Source: Silene conica (lineage: Eukaryota; Streptophyta; Magnoliopsida; Caryophyllales; Caryophyllaceae). From it: a stretch of DNA of 64,000 bases. Both the position numbers and the translations under genes were made by a program. Positions 11,013 to 20,730 of this stretch are shown piece after piece (the stretch's first letter is position 1; every line of letters starts with the position of its first letter). The stretch covers positions 55,958,202-56,022,201 of the forward strand of contig CM055312.2 of NCBI GenBank assembly GCA_029255685.2. The letters are read 5' to 3'. The notes below the pieces were generated by a model. It saw only the letters and a program-made list of their open reading frames with translations. It was not told the DNA's origin and searched no databases.

Positions 11013-12120
11013 ATCTGTAAATGCGTTGAGTGATTTTAACACGGCTACAAGTATTAATTTCAGTAAATGCAGAATTTGGCGCATTAAAACCTAAGCCGAA
11101 TTTATGCTAAGGGAACCTTATTTGATGCACATTGGACCCTATTTGACGCACACTCAACCTTACTCCATGCATGTTCACAGGACGGGTAACGTAAATAAGT
11201 ACTTGAACAATATAAATTATGAGTTTTGCAATCAGAACAAAAATGCAGAACTAACAAAACTGTAAGCAACATATAAACTATGAATTTCAATGCAAATGAG
11301 TTCAATGCATAGTCTTCACTGAGCATCAAAACATTCATCCAGACAGAACCTTATTCCATGCGCACAGAACCTTATTTGATGCAGGCTCAACCTTATTTGA
11401 TGCTCGCTGAACCTTATTCCATGCATGTTCACAGCACGGATAACCTAAAACGTAAGCCTACTTAACTAAAAATAACTGACTAAATAAGTTCAATTCATAG
11501 TTTTGACTCTTGAACCTAAAACCTAAGCCTAATTAACTAAAAATAACTGAGTAAATAAGTTCAATTCATAGTTTTGACTCTTGAACCTAAAACCTAAGCC
11601 TAATCTGATGTTACTGCGACACAATCTGATGATCATGATCATGCTAACAGATATAACTGAGCAAGAATTGAAACATGTACAAATTTGATTGAAAATTAAT
11701 TTAATGCGACACAATCTGATGATCATGCTAACACATATCAGAAAAAAAAACCTAAAACTATAACTAACATCCGAAATCATCATCAAATTAGGGTTACAGC
11801 GAATTAGGGACAAACTATCACCGATAAAATACATATAACAATGAGTGAAATACATATAAGAAAACAAATAGAGTGAAATCGAAAGTAAATAAAGAAAGAG
11901 ATTACCTTAATTTGTCACGAAAATGCTGAGGGAGATGATGGCGAAGTAGAGGGAGAAAAGAAGATCAGTGAGAAAGCGAAAAGTTAATTTGTCACGAAAA
12001 TGCTGAGGGAGATGATGGCGAAGTAGAGGGAGAAAAGAAGATCAGTGAGAAAGCGAAAAGGCGGAAATGAAAGAGATTGTAGGATTTGCAAATGGCGTTC
12101 ACACTTCAGCGCGTAAAAGT
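11013..12120. other. Right arm of the MULE: non-coding, rich in CCTTATTTGATGC words
   Basis: No coding sequence is supported. The stretch has about ten words of the type CCTTATTTGATGC, CCTTATTCCATGC or ATGCATGTTCACAG (11115-11440), two near-identical runs of TTCAATTCATAGTTTTGACT (11490 and 11561), a repeat of GCGACACAATCTGATGATCA (11611 and 11703), and the 77-bp duplication at 11907-12060. Much of 11200-11690 recurs at 18985-19475. Confidence 0.6.
11907..12060. repeat. Exact 77-bp tandem duplication
   Basis: TTAATTTGTCACGAAAATGC starts at 11907 and again at 11984, and the two 77-bp units match base for base as far as I can read, both ending in AGAAAGCGAAAAG. On the - strand it holds CTTCTTTTCTCCCTCTACTT-like pyrimidine runs, as in a 5' UTR or promoter, consistent with its place upstream of the Ulp1 gene. 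Confidence 0.85.
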
Positions 12121-12155
12121 GTAAAACCAATTTCCTTTTTTTTTAAATAAAAAAG

Positions 12156-12255
12156 AAAGAAAAGCCACTGTGAATCGAACCCAAGATGTCCAGGTTTGAA
12201 AGACGTAATTCAAACCAACTGAGATACAAGCTTACTAATGCTACATAAAGAAAAG
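12156..12255 (-). mobile_element. Short tRNA-like retroposed sequence with 9-bp target duplication
   Basis: AAAGAAAAG flanks an 82-bp body on both sides (12156-12164 and 12247-12255). Read on the - strand the body has a tRNA-like A box (TATCTCAGTTGGTT), a strong anticodon-arm-like hairpin (GTTTGAA/TTCAAAC) and a B box (GGGTTCGATTC). The acceptor and T stems are too degenerate for a working tRNA. It is best read as a retroposed tRNA or the head of a SINE. Confidence 0.55.
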
Positions 12256-12382
12256 AATAAATAAGAATGTTTAGTTATTGTATAGTTTTTTTTAGGTGCG
12301 GTAATTGTTTTTGGTTTTTCCCGACCTGTGAAAATTGAGGGTTATTTTTGTTGTTTTTCAATATAATTTAGGTTTTTATGCT
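12256..12382. other. Unremarkable AT-rich spacer before the hairpin array
   Basis: I see no gene, repeat or terminal structure here. The word TTATGCTAACGGGACGGG at 12377 onward marks the switch from AT-rich DNA into the GC-rich array. Confidence 0.5.
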
Positions 12383-15300
12383 AACGGGACGGGAAAGGGT
12401 TTAGGGTTGGATTAGGAGGATCCACTACCGCGGATCCCCCTAATCCAACCCTAAACCCTTCCCTTGTTGACGGGACGGGAATGGTTTAGGGTTGGATTAG
12501 GGGGATCCGCTACCGCGGATCCCCCTAATCCAACCCTAAACCCTTCCCTTGCTTCAAATACGAACGACAATAAAACAAAAAGACACCCTAGATGGGGACG
12601 GGTGAACCCTTTTTTGGGGGACATGTGTAAAACATGGGACCGGGTATTCCAAAAACGGGACGGGAAAGGGTTTAGGGTTGGATTAGGAGGATCCGCTACC
12701 GCGGATCCCCCTAATCCAACCCTAAACCCTTCCCTTGTTGACGGGACGGGAATGGTTTAGGGTTGGATTAGGGGGATCCGCTACCGCGGATCCCCCTAAT
12801 CCAACCCTAAACCCTTCCCTTGCTTCAAATACGAACGACAATAAAACAAAAAGACACCCTAGATGGGGACGGGTGAACCCTTTTTTGGGGGGACGGGTGA
12901 AAAACATGGGGCCGGGTATTCCTAAAACGGGACGGGAAAGGGTTTAGGGTTGGATTAGGGGGATCCGCTATCGCGGATCCTCCTAATCCAACCCTAAACC
13001 CTTCCCTTGCTTCAAATACGAACGACAATAAAAAAAAAAGACACCCTAGATGGGTACGGGTGAACCCTTTTTTGGGGGGACGGGTGAAAAACATGGGGCC
13101 GGGTATTCCTAAAACGGGACGGGAAAGGGTTTAGGGTTGGATTAGGAGGATCCGCTACCGCGGATCCCCCTAATCCAACCCTAAACCCTTCCCTTGTTGA
13201 CGGGACGGGAATGGTTTAGGGTTGGATTAGGGGGATCCGCTACCGCGGATCCCCCTAATCCAACCCTAAACCCTTCCCTTGCTTCAAATACGAACGACAA
13301 TAAAACAAAAAGACACCCTAGATGGGGACGGGTGAACCCTTTTTTGGGGGGACGGGTGAAAAACATGGGGCCGGGTATTCCTAAAACGGGACGGGAAAGG
13401 GTTTAGGGTTAGATTAGGAGGATCCGCTACCGCGGATCCCCCTAATCCAACCCTAAACCCTTCCCTTGTTGACGGGACGGGAATGGTTTAGGGTTGGATT
13501 AGGGGGATCCGCTACCGCGGATCCCCCTAATCCAACCCTAAACCCTTCCCTTGCTTCAAATACGAACGACAATAAAACAAAAAGACACCCTAGATGGGGA
13601 CGGGTGAACCCTTTTTTGGGGGACGGGTGTAAAACATGGGGCCGGGTATTCCTAAAACGGGACGGGAAAGGGTTTAGGGTTGGATTAGGAGGATCCGCTA
13701 CCGCGGATCCCCCTAATCCAACCCTAAACCCTTCCCTTGTTGACGGGACGGGAATGGTTTAGGGTTGGATTAGGGGGATCCGCTACCGCGGTCCCCCTAA
13801 TCCAACCCTAAACCCTTCCCTTGCTTCAAATACGAACGACAATAAAACAAAAAGACGCCCTAGATGGGGACGGGTGAACCCTTTTTTGGGGGACGGGTGT
13901 AAAACATGGGGTCGGGTATTCCTAAAACGGGACGGGAATGGTTTAGGGTTGGATTAGGAGGATCCGCTACCGCGGATCCCCCTAATCCAACCCTAAACCC
14001 TTCCCTTGCTTCAAATACGAACGACAATAAAACAAAAAGACACCCTAGATGGGGACGGGTGAACCCTTTTTTGGGGGACGGGTGTAAAACATGGGGCCGG
14101 GTATTCCTAAAACGGGACGGGAAAGGGTTTAGGGTTGGATTAGGGGGATCCGCTACCGCGGTCCCCCTAATCCAACCCTAAACCCTTCCCTTGCTTCAAA
14201 TACGAACGACAATAAAACAAAAAGACACCCTAGATGGGGACGGGTTAACCCTTTTTTGGGGGACGGGTGTAAAACATGGGGCCGGGTATTCCTAAAACGG
14301 GACGGGAAAGGGTTTAGGGTTGGATTAGGAGGATCCGCTACCGCGGATCCCCCTAATCCAACCCTAAACCCTTCCCTTGCTTCAAATACGAACGACAATA
14401 AAACAAAAAGACACCCTAGATGGGGACGGGTGAACCCTTTTTTGGGGGACAGGTGTAAAACGTGGGGCCGGGTATTCCTAAAACGGGACGGGAAAGGGTT
14501 TAGGGTTGGATTAGGAGGATCCGCTACCGCGGATCCCCCTAATCCAACCCTAAACCCTTCCCTTGTTGACGGGACGGGAATGGTTTAGGGTTGGATTAGG
14601 GGGATCCGCTACCGCGGATCCCCCTAATCCAACCCTAAACCCTTCCCTTGCTTCAAATACGAACGACAATAAAACAAAAAGACACCCTAGATGGGGACGG
14701 GTGAACCCTTTTTTGGGGGACGGGTGTAAAACATGGGGCCGGGTATTCCTAAAACGGGACGGGAAAGGGTTTAGGGTTGGATTAGGAGGATCCGCTACCG
14801 CGGATCCCCCTAATCCAACCCTAAACCCTTCCCTTGTTGACGGGACGGGAATGGTTTAGGGTTGGATTAGGGGGATCCGCTACCGTGGTCCCCCTAATCC
14901 AACCCTAAACCCTTCCCTTGCTTCAAATACGAACGACAATAAAACAAAAAGACACCCTAGATGGGGACGGGTGAACCCTTTTTTGGGGGACGGGTGTAAA
15001 ACATGGGGTCGGGTATTCCTAAAACGGGACGGGAATGGTTTAGGGTTGGATTAGGAGGATCCGCTACCGCGGATCCCCCTAATCCAACCCTAAACCCTTC
15101 CCTTGCTTCAAATACGAACGACAATAAAACAAAAAGACACCCTAGATGGGGACGGGTGAACCCTTTTTTGGGGGACGGGTGTAAAACATGGGGCCGGGTA
15201 TTCCTAAAACGGGACGGGAAAGGGTTTAGGGTTGGATTAGGAGGATCCGCTACCGCGGATCCCCCTAATCCAACCCTAAACCCTTCCCTTGTTGACGGGA

Positions 15301-17777
15301 AGGGAATGGTTTAGGGTTGGATTAGGGGGATCCGCTACCGCGGTCCCCCTAATCCAACCCTAAACCCTTCCCTTGCTTCAAATACTAACGACAATAAAAC
15401 AAAAAGACACCCTAGATGGGGACGGGTGAACCCTTTTTTGGGGGACGGGTGTAGAACATGGGGCCGGGTATTCCTAAAACGGGACGGGAAAGGGTTTAGG
15501 GTTGGATTAGGAGGATCCGCTACCGCGGATCCCCCTAATCCAACCCTAAACCCTTCCCTTGCTTCAAATACGAACGACAATAAAACAAAAAGACACCCTA
15601 GATGGGGACGGGTGAACCCTTTTTTGGGGGACAGGTGTAAAACGTGGGGCCGGGTATTCCTAAAACGGGACGGGAAAGGGTTTAGGGTTGGATTAGGAGG
15701 ATCCGCTACCGCGGATCCCCCTAATCCAACCCTAAACCCTTCCCTTGTTGACGGGACGGGAATGGTTTAGGGTTGGATTAGGGGGATCCGCTACCGCGGA
15801 TCCCCCTAATCCAACCCTAAACCCTTCCCTTGCTTCAAATACGAACGACAATAAAACAAAAAGACACCCTAGATGGGGACGGGTGAACCCTTTTTTGGGG
15901 GACGGGTGTAAAACATGGGGCCGGGTATTCCTAAAACGGGACGGGAAAGGGTTTAGGGTTGGATTAGGAGGATCCGCTACCGCGGATCCCCCTAATCCAA
16001 CCCTAAACCCTTCCCTTGTTGACGGGACGGGAATGGTTTAGGGTTGGATTAGGGGGATCCGCTACCGTGGTCCCCCTAATCCAACCCTAAACCCTTCCCT
16101 TGCTTCAAATACGAACGACAATAAAACAAAAAGACACCCTAGATGGGGACGGGTGAACCCTTTTTTGGGGGACGGGTGTAAAACATGGGGTCGGGTATTC
16201 CTAAAACGGGACGGGAATGGTTTAGGGTTGGATTAGGAGGATCCGCTACCGCGGATCCCCCTAATCCAACCCTAAACCCTTCCCTTGCTTCAAATACGAA
16301 CGACAATAAAACAAAAAGACACCCTAGATGGGGACGGGTGAACCCTTTTTTGGGGGACGGGTGTAAAACATGGGGCCGGGTATTCCTAAAACGGGACGGG
16401 AAAGGGTTTAGGGTTGGATTAGGAGGATCCGCTACCGCGGATCCCCCTAATCCAACCCTAAACCCTTCCCTTGTTGACGGGAAGGGAATGGTTTAGGGTT
16501 GGATTAGGGGGATCCGCTACCGCGGTCCCCCTAATCCAACCCTAAACCCTTCCCTTGCTTCAAATACTAACGACAATAAAACAAAAAGACACCCTAGATG
16601 GGGACGGGTGAACCCTTTTTTGGGGGACGGGTGTAGAACATGGGGCCGGGTATTCCTAAAACGGGACGGGAAAGGGTTTAGGGTTGGATTAGGAGGATCC
16701 GCTACCGCGGATCCCCCTAATCCAACCCTAAACCCTTCCCTTGCTTCAAATACGAACGACAATAAAACAAAAAGACACCCTAGATGGGGACGGGTGAACC
16801 CTTTTTTGGGGGACAGGTGTAAAACGTGGGGCCGGGTATTCCTAAAACGGGACGGGAAAGGGTTTAGGGTTGGATTAGGAGGATCCGCGCCTAATCCACC
16901 CCTAAACCCTTCCCTTGCTTCAAATACGAACGACAATAAAACAAAAAGACACCCTAGATGGGGACGGGTGAACCCTTTTTTGGGGGACGGGTGTAAAACA
17001 TGGGGCCGGGTATTCCTAAAACGGGACGGGAAAGGGTTTAGGGTTGGATTAGGAGGATCCGCTACCGCGGATCCCCCTAATCCAACCCTAAACCCTTCCC
17101 TTGTTGACGGGACGGGAATGGTTTAGGGTTGGATTAGGGGGATCCGCTACCGCGGTCCCCCTAATCCAACCCTAAACCCTTACCTTGCTTCAAATACGAA
17201 CGACAATAAAAAAAAAAGACACCCTAGATGGGGACGGGTGAACCCTTTTTTGGGGGACGGGTGTAAAACATGGGGTCGGGTATTCCTAAAACGGGACGGG
17301 AATGGTTTAGGGTTGGATTAGGAGGATCCGCTACCGCGGATCCCCCTAATCCAACCCTAAACCCTTCCCTTGCTTCAAATACGAACGACAATAAAACAAA
17401 AAGACACCCTAGATGGGGACGGGTGAACCCTTTTTTGGGGGACGGGTGAAAAACATGGGGCCGGGTATTCCTAAAACGGGACGGGAAAGGGTTTAGGGTT
17501 GGATTAGGAGGATCCGCTACCGCGGATCCCCCTAATCCAACCCTAAACCCTTCCCTTGTTGACGGGACGGGAATGGTTTAGGGTTGGATTAGGAGGATCC
17601 GCTACCGCGGATCCCCCTAATCCAACCCTAAACCCTTCCCTTGCTTCAAATACGAACGACAATAAAACAAAAAGACACCCTAGATGGGGACGGGTGAACC
17701 CTTTTTTGGGGGACGGGTGAAAAACATGGGGCCGGGTATTTCTAAAACGGGACGAGAAAGGGTTTAGGGTTGGATTA
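12383..17777. repeat. 5.4-kb tandem array of about 35 GC-rich hairpins (two alternating unit types)
   Basis: Each unit centres on an inverted repeat with arms GGTTTAGGGTTGGATTAGG and GGGGATCCGC around a TACC loop followed by the mirror arm, so each has BamHI (GGATCC) and mostly SacII (CCGCGG) sites. Arms are about 28-31 bp with none or one mismatch. Centres alternate at spacings of about 85 and 186 bp: the short link is TTGTTGACGGGACGGGAA, the long link carries CAAATACGAACGACAATAAA and GGTGAACCCTTTTTTGGGGG. Many centres read CCGCGGTCC through a 2-bp loss, and one (16886) has lost its loop and part of the arms. The array stops inside an arm at 17777. Open frames in it are a by-product of the palindromes. 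No known satellite is recognised. Confidence 0.95.
14447..16811. repeat. Higher-order repeat: 1182-bp block in two adjacent copies
   Basis: Private variants recur exactly 1182 bp apart: TACCGTGGTC at 14881 and 16063, AATACTAACG at 15381 and 16563, GACGGGAAGGGAA near 15294 and 16476, TGTAGAACATGG near 15450 and 16632. CAGGTGTAAAACGTGG occurs at three points 1182 bp apart (near 14450, 15632 and 16814). Weaker, indel-bearing copies extend to both sides (from about 13900 and to about 17330). Confidence 0.9.
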
Positions 17778-18100
17778 TCATTTTTGTATAATTTTATCCT
17801 TTGTGTACATCTATGGTTTTATTTACCTATGAAAGTGAATAGTATTCGGGAGGCAGCTTGTTTAATGCATATGTAGTGTTATTTCATGCACGCAGACATG
17901 TTTTTGATGCAAGCAGAAGGCCACTACAATGTAGTGACCGCTTTTTCACCTATTAAACATTTACGTTAACAATTGAACATCTGAACACAAAACAAAGTTC
18001 TAAGGGTTTAAACACAACGAGCTACATACATAATTTTTACAACCCAAAACAAATTTGGATGCCTAGTTTGATCAACGTCCAATAAATTTTGATGTGTTAG

Positions 18101-18258
18101 GTTGTTTTTGAGGATGGTACTTCAACATCTTATGCCCTTGCTGGTTCACAAGATAGAGGTAAAATGCTCATTGCTCCTGGAGTAGATGTTTACAAAGGCC
18201 AAATTGTTGGCATTCATCAGAGGCTTGCAACAAACGTCCAAATTGGCAAAGAAAGGCA
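18101..18258 (+). pseudogene. Captured exon fragment of the chloroplast translation GTPase TypA/BipA
   Basis: The + strand reads VFEDGTSTSYALAGSQDRGK, then APGVDVYKGQIVGIHQR, the conserved C-terminal region of plant TypA/BipA (an EF-G-like GTPase acting on chloroplast ribosomes). It starts right after TGTGTTAG at 18100, like a copied exon border. After IHQR the match resumes imperfectly with ATNV, so an internal piece is missing. No intact reading frame continues. It lies inside the second MULE arm, 70 bp from the F-box-like gene and on the opposite strand. This is typical of gene fragments picked up by Pack-MULEs. Confidence 0.8.
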
Positions 18259-18325
18259 AAGGAAACAACTAGATTCAATAGTGATGTACATGTTCGTTTA
18301 CATCACATCAAATTTATAGTTTACA

Positions 18326-18961
18326 TCAATACTCCAACTCAGCGAAGTTAGGAGGAAAATATAGTCTTAACCGATATAACGCAATATTTGCTAAGTTATC
18401 TAGCATAGCATATCTAGCTGGGTCTTTTCGCAAAGACTGTATGAACTCCTTAACTTGTGTCATTTCATCAGGTTTGAGCTCACGAAGGTGTTCTTGTTGG
18501 AACGGATTTTGTAGTTGACGGTAATGTACGATAGTCTCAGCTTCATCCATTGTGCGCTCGAAACACGTGCACCTTTTGTATATGATTCTACCACCCCTAC
18601 GAATAATACGGACACCGTTGATGTCGTTTTGGCGCAGGAAAAGACTATATGCCGATTTAAGGAGTGGCGCACGTGGATGGAAAAGAAAATACTGACACCA
18701 TCTTTTGCAAACCATGACCATCTTTGATTTGTCGCGATTACTAAGTAGCTCAAATATCTTAGTAACTAAGTCTTCATCATTGAAAACACAGTCTTTTGGT
18801 CCTTGGTTACGGTAGCTAGTGAACTCGACGTTCGCTAATGGCTGTAACGGGAAACTGATATTCTGTTTGTTGGAATTAATGAAATCCTCGTAATCTGCTG
18901 CGACATCATTGACTACCCACCCCTTGCACCAATCGGCGATGATCATTCTGTTTTCGGGCAT
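18326..18961 (-). CDS. F-box-like protein of 211 residues
   Basis: The ATG at 18961-18959 follows a good 3' splice site (TTTTTTCAG|GTTA), so a 5' UTR exon is likely; the frame ends at TGA 18328-18326. Residues of about 70-110 (EDLVTKIFELLSNRDKSKMV then VCKRW) fit the F-box pattern of a short helical motif that binds SKP1 in SCF ubiquitin ligases. Downstream there is no clear Kelch or LRR repeat; a Cys pair in RCTCFERTMDEAE and a charged C-terminal helix are visible. It sits inside a duplicated MULE arm, so it may be transposon cargo. The F-box call rests on pattern memory, and the partner and substrate are unknown. Confidence 0.55.
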   Translation of the reverse strand: MPENRMIIADWCKGWVVNDVAADYEDFINSNKQNISFPLQPLANVEFTSYRNQGPKDCVFNDEDLVTKIFELLSNRDKSKMVMVCKRWCQYFLFHPRAPLLKSAYSLFLRQNDINGVRIIRRGGRIIYKRCTCFERTMDEAETIVHYRQLQNPFQQEHLRELKPDEMTQVKEFIQSLRKDPARYAMLDNLANIALYRLRLYFPPNFAELEY

Positions 18962-19481
18962 TAACCTGAAAAAATAAATCAAACAGAAGAGTTTTGCAAT
19001 CAGAACAATATAAATTATGAGTTTTGCAATCAGAACAAAAATGCAGAACTAACAAAACTGTAAGCAACATATAAACTATGAATTTCAATGCAAATGAGTT
19101 CAATGCATAGTCTTCACTGAGCATCAAAACATTCGTGCAGACAGAACCTTATTCCATGCGCACAGAACCTTATTTGATGCAGGCTCAACCTTGTTTGATG
19201 CTCGCTGAACCTTATTCCATGCATGTTCACAGCACGGATAACCTAAAACGTAAGCCTACTTAACTAAAAATAACTGACTAAATAAGTTCAATTCATAGTT
19301 TTGACTCTTGAACCTAAAACCTAAGCCTAATTAACTAAAAATAACTGAGTAAATAAGTTCAATTCATAGTTTTGACTCTTGAACCTAAAACCTAAGCCTA
19401 ATCTGATGTTACTGCGACACAATCTGATGATCATGATCATGCTAACACATATAACTGAGCAAGAATTGAAACATGTACAAA

Positions 19482-20082
19482 AGGTCAGCAACCATAGCAA
19501 ACAATACGGTATAAACAGCGAAGAGTAGCAAGACAGTGAACTTATCAAACCACATGAACGTCGAGTAGTTTGCCTAGTTACTTACTCCCGTCTTTTTCAT
19601 TGAATACTTCAACAGTTCAACTCAAACAATACTTGCACCGGAGGTAAATAAAAGATCGAAGAGCGTAAGTGGAAAAAGCACAATGAAAATACAAATTGTC
19701 ACCTCTATCTGTGACACACAAGAAGTCGCGACACAATGTTTAGCCAGGGCTTGACTATCGACAGATTTGAAAACAATTGCAAACTTTAGCACTGATGGAA
19801 ATACAGATTTCCTAACTTGGGTTTTATATCCCTAATTTACTACCTGTATCCTGAAATACAAAATAGCGGCAATGTAGAACAAAAACAAAAACAGTATCCA
19901 GTATCTGAAGCAAATTCACCAACACAGGTCAGCAACCATAGCAAACAATACGGTATAAACAGCGAAGAGTAGCAAGACAGTGAACTTATCAAACCACATG
20001 AACGTCGAGTAGTTTGCCTAGTTACTTACTCCCGTCTTTTTCATTGAATACTTCAGTAGTTCAACTTAAACAATACTTGCAC
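19482..20082. repeat. Direct repeat of about 155 bp, copies 443 bp apart
   Basis: GGTCAGCAACCATAGCAAAC begins at 19483 and at 19926, and both copies run through GAACGTCGAGTAGTTTGCC to CAATACTTGCAC with only a few changes. No coding content is evident between or in them. 20083-20600 is AT-rich, with no gene supported. Confidence 0.85.
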
Positions 20083-20579
20083 TGACTCGAGTAAATACTA
20101 CCAGATAAATCAGAAACAATTTATAGAAAATCAAAGCCTGAAGACAAGTTTTATGATGATTATTTCAAATTTCATATTGAATCTTACATTTCACGTACTA
20201 AGAATCAAATGGCATTATAAAGCAGCGGAGAAAACATAAATTATAACAAATATAAAAATACAACCCTAATCAAACAAATTTATATGATTAAATTCATAAA
20301 ATTTGGGAATTAATGAGAAATTGGGGAAATTGATAAATTACCTACACAAGGAAATCGTAGTTGAAATCAGCAACCAATTAGGGGAAAATATGGAGTATAA
20401 TCGCCAGTACTTGAATCCGTAGAAATGCTCGGTGAAAGGAGCGAAAATGGAGTGAGCGAATTGAATTGAAGAAGATGAACGGTTTTCAACGGTTATGGAA
20501 GACAGAGGAAAACAAAGTGAAAGTAAAGAATTGGGGGGGTCTGATAGTTTGGTTGGATTTCGCGACAAAATCCAGAACG

Positions 20580-20659
20580 TCCAATTTGAGTTTGATCTAA
20601 TGGTTATTAGGAGGTTCTCATGGTTCTCATTATCTCCCTAGTTCTCATTCGATCCCGAA

Positions 20660-20661
<2 letters not shown>
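20580..20661. mobile_element. Terminus of a microsatellite-associated element
   Basis: GGTTCTCATGGTTCTCATTA and TTCTCATTCGATCCCGAATC directly abut the (TA)n tract. Plant elements with runs of GAGAACC words that sit exactly against TA microsatellites are common. I recognise the style but not the family, and I cannot place the other end. Confidence 0.35.

Positions 20662-20727
<66 letters not shown>
20662..20727. repeat. (TA)n microsatellite, 66 bp
   Basis: Uninterrupted alternating T and A between two element termini. Confidence 0.98.

Positions 20728-20730
<3 letters not shown>

Larger units (their letters stand above)
1..12120. mobile_element. Large Mutator-like element with a FAR1-type transposase gene and a twin-Ulp1 gene (left end outside window)
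   Basis: The region holds a FAR1/FRS-type MULE transposase gene on the + strand and a Ulp1-like protease gene on the - strand, convergent, as in MULE families known to carry Ulp1-like genes (Kaonashi-type elements in Arabidopsis, CUMULE in melon). Short motifs of the type GCATSAAATAAGG occur near the left side (about 810-870) and in inverted orientation near the right side (about 11100-11430), as expected for subterminal repeats. I see no terminal inverted repeat or 9-bp target duplication: the left end lies before position 1 and the right end is placed only roughly near 12120, before a tRNA-like insertion. The boundaries are inference; the gene content is seen directly. Confidence 0.6.
17818..19480. 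mobile_element. Second, partial copy of the MULE right arm with foreign cargo
   Basis: 17818-17872 matches 10715-10768 (both hold GGGAGGCAGCTTGTTTAATG) and 18985-19475 matches 11200-11690 at high identity, in the same orientation. Between these matches the copy carries different DNA: a TypA gene fragment and an F-box-like gene. It is cut on the left by the hairpin array. The match to the first copy ends near 19478, where unrelated repeats begin. Confidence 0.75.

Noticed and set aside
12165..12246. Functional tRNA gene
   Set aside because: A and B boxes are present but acceptor and T stems do not pair, and target duplications mark it as a retroposed copy.
12464..17126. Many 60-172 residue open frames with a GFRVGLGGSATADPPNPTLN-type repeat on both strands
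   Set aside because: They are the translated hairpin array; both strands give nearly the same peptide because the DNA is palindromic. The frame is lost at each short link, and there is no start context or conserved domain.
12383..17777. CRISPR-like regular repeats
   Set aside because: Plant nuclear context, variable unit spacing, spacers identical between units and no cas genes; it is a satellite-like array.
12383..17777. Interstitial telomere tract
   Set aside because: Only one or two TTTAGGG-like words per arm, always within the palindrome, with no run of head-to-tail TTTAGGG units.
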